Shown: piece by piece, positions 63,450-64,000 of the stretch | How positions within the stretch are numbered: the first letter of the stretch is position 1 | Layout: each line of letters opens with the position of its first letter | NCBI RefSeq assembly: GCF_000424625.1 | Contig: NZ_AUKG01000005.1 | Location: 62,001-126,000, forward strand | Reading direction: 5' to 3' | From: Conexibacter woesei Iso977N | Lineage (GTDB): Bacteria; Actinomycetota; Thermoleophilia; Solirubrobacterales; Solirubrobacteraceae | Length of the DNA stretch: 64,000 nt | Translations under genes and position numbers: made by a program | Notes under the pieces: generated by a model | The model's database searches: none | What the model saw: only the letters and a program-made list of their open reading frames with translations | Told to the model about the DNA's origin: nothing

Positions 63450-64000
63450 TCAGACCGGCGAAGACGGGCGGGACATGCCTTCGGCTAGGTCGCCGATCTC
63501 GTGCGACATGATGGCTCCGGGTTGGCCGATGAGCTCCTCGGCGACCAGGGCCTCGGTGGTCAGCAGAAGCGCCGCAACCGACGCCGCGTGCTGGAGGCTG
63601 AGGCGGGTCACGCGGACCGGGTCGATCACGCCGTCGGCGATCAGGTCGCCGTAGTCGCCGGTCAGGGCGTTCAGCCCGTGCCCGGCGGGCATGTCGCGGA
63701 CGTGGGCGACGACCTCGTCGCCGTCGTAGCCGGCGTTGGAGGCGATCCAGAACAGCGGGTCGCCCAGCACGCTCCGGACGACGTCGACGCCCGCGGCGCG
63801 ATCGCCGTCGAGCACGAGCCCGTCCAACGCACCTGCGGCCCGCAGCAGCGCGGTCCCGCCGCCCGGCACGATCCCCTCGGCCAGCGCGGCGCGGCTCGCG
63901 GCCAGCGAGCCCTCGGTCCGGCGCAACCGCTCCTTGCCCTCGACGTCCGTCGCGCCACCGACCCGGATCACCGCCAGCCGCGACGACAGCCGCGCGCGCC
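63450..64000 (-). CDS. groEL: GroEL-type chaperonin, C-terminal part (5' beyond the window)
   Basis: About 183 residues of the 60-kDa chaperonin. The C-terminal equatorial domain shows [68 protein letters not shown] and LLLTTEALV. The tail is [14 protein letters not shown], without the Gly-Gly-Met repeats of canonical GroEL, and it diverges after LVAEELIGQ. It may be a secondary paralogue. Gene continues past base 64000. Confidence 0.9.
   Translation of the reverse strand, partial: RARLSSRLAVIRVGGATDVEGKERLRRTEGSLAASRAALAEGIVPGGGTALLRAAGALDGLVLDGDRAAGVDVVRSVLGDPLFWIASNAGYDGDEVVAHVRDMPAGHGLNALTGDYGDLIADGVIDPVRVTRLSLQHAASVAALLLTTEALVAEELIGQPGAIMSHEIGDLAEGMSRPSSPV

Overview
The window is very GC-rich, with dense short-spaced genes and many GTGA/ATGA start-stop overlaps. 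Gene content fits a high-GC Gram-positive actinobacterium, most likely a deep-branching rod of the Thermoleophilia/Solirubrobacterales type: MreBCD-PBP2-RodA, Maf, Ndk, FolC, ValS, Trigger factor, ClpP/ClpX, Tat lipoproteins, FG-GAP and Gly-Tyr secreted proteins, and an iron-box (IdeR/DtxR-like) siderophore locus. The taxonomic placement is inference from gene content; no rRNA is present. I see no phage, insertion sequence or CRISPR array.

Layout. 1-5.1 kb: rod-shape operon mreB-mreC-mreD-mrdA-rodA (minus strand, rodA cut by the window edge). 5.3-11.5 kb: large secreted FG-GAP protein, secreted M14 zinc carboxypeptidase, small secreted protein. 11.5-17.2 kb: tRNA-Arg(CCT) and a housekeeping run valS-folC-small membrane protein-zinc ribbon-ndk-maf. 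17.2-20 kb: two methyltransferases, a small conserved protein and nudC. 20-27.3 kb: clpX, clpP and tig, with a three-gene envelope/glycan cassette lying between clpP and tig. 27.3-31.6 kb: small proteins, a fused degenerate alpha/beta-hydrolase-nucleotidyl cyclase, a Crp-like regulator, a 450-bp imperfect inverted repeat and a CsoR-like regulator. 31.7-37.5 kb: M19 dipeptidase, HxlR regulator, thiolase, secreted SurE-like nucleotidase, PAS-GAF-GGDEF-EAL protein.

37.5-43.5 kb: a translationally coupled operon of MmsA-type dehydrogenase, omega-aminotransferase and 4-aminobutyraldehyde dehydrogenase, preceded by a PucR regulator. The same TRGACA-GGT-TGTCTA palindrome sits before both pucR and the operon. 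43.5-45.7 kb: prs and an HD-GYP protein. 45.7-49.4 kb: iron-box controlled siderophore utilisation protein plus two FecCD permeases and an ATPase, without a binding protein. 49.4-51.9 kb: a class II Fic protein whose start codon is covered by 10-bp-phased operator-like repeats, then two tandem paralogues of unknown function. 52-54 kb: hydrolase and MFS transporter.

54-63.2 kb: a polyamine-type ABC transporter (SBP, two permeases, ATPase), two LacI regulators, a PuuB/OrdL-like FAD oxidoreductase, a cupin and an aldo/keto reductase. Four TAGCGCTA operators (MFS, ABC promoter twice, oxidoreductase promoter) and one 27-bp perfect palindrome link these genes. Together with the 37-43 kb operon, the genes read as uptake and oxidation of a polyamine or related amine down to GABA/beta-alanine and acetyl-CoA. 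The window ends in the 3' part of a divergent groEL.
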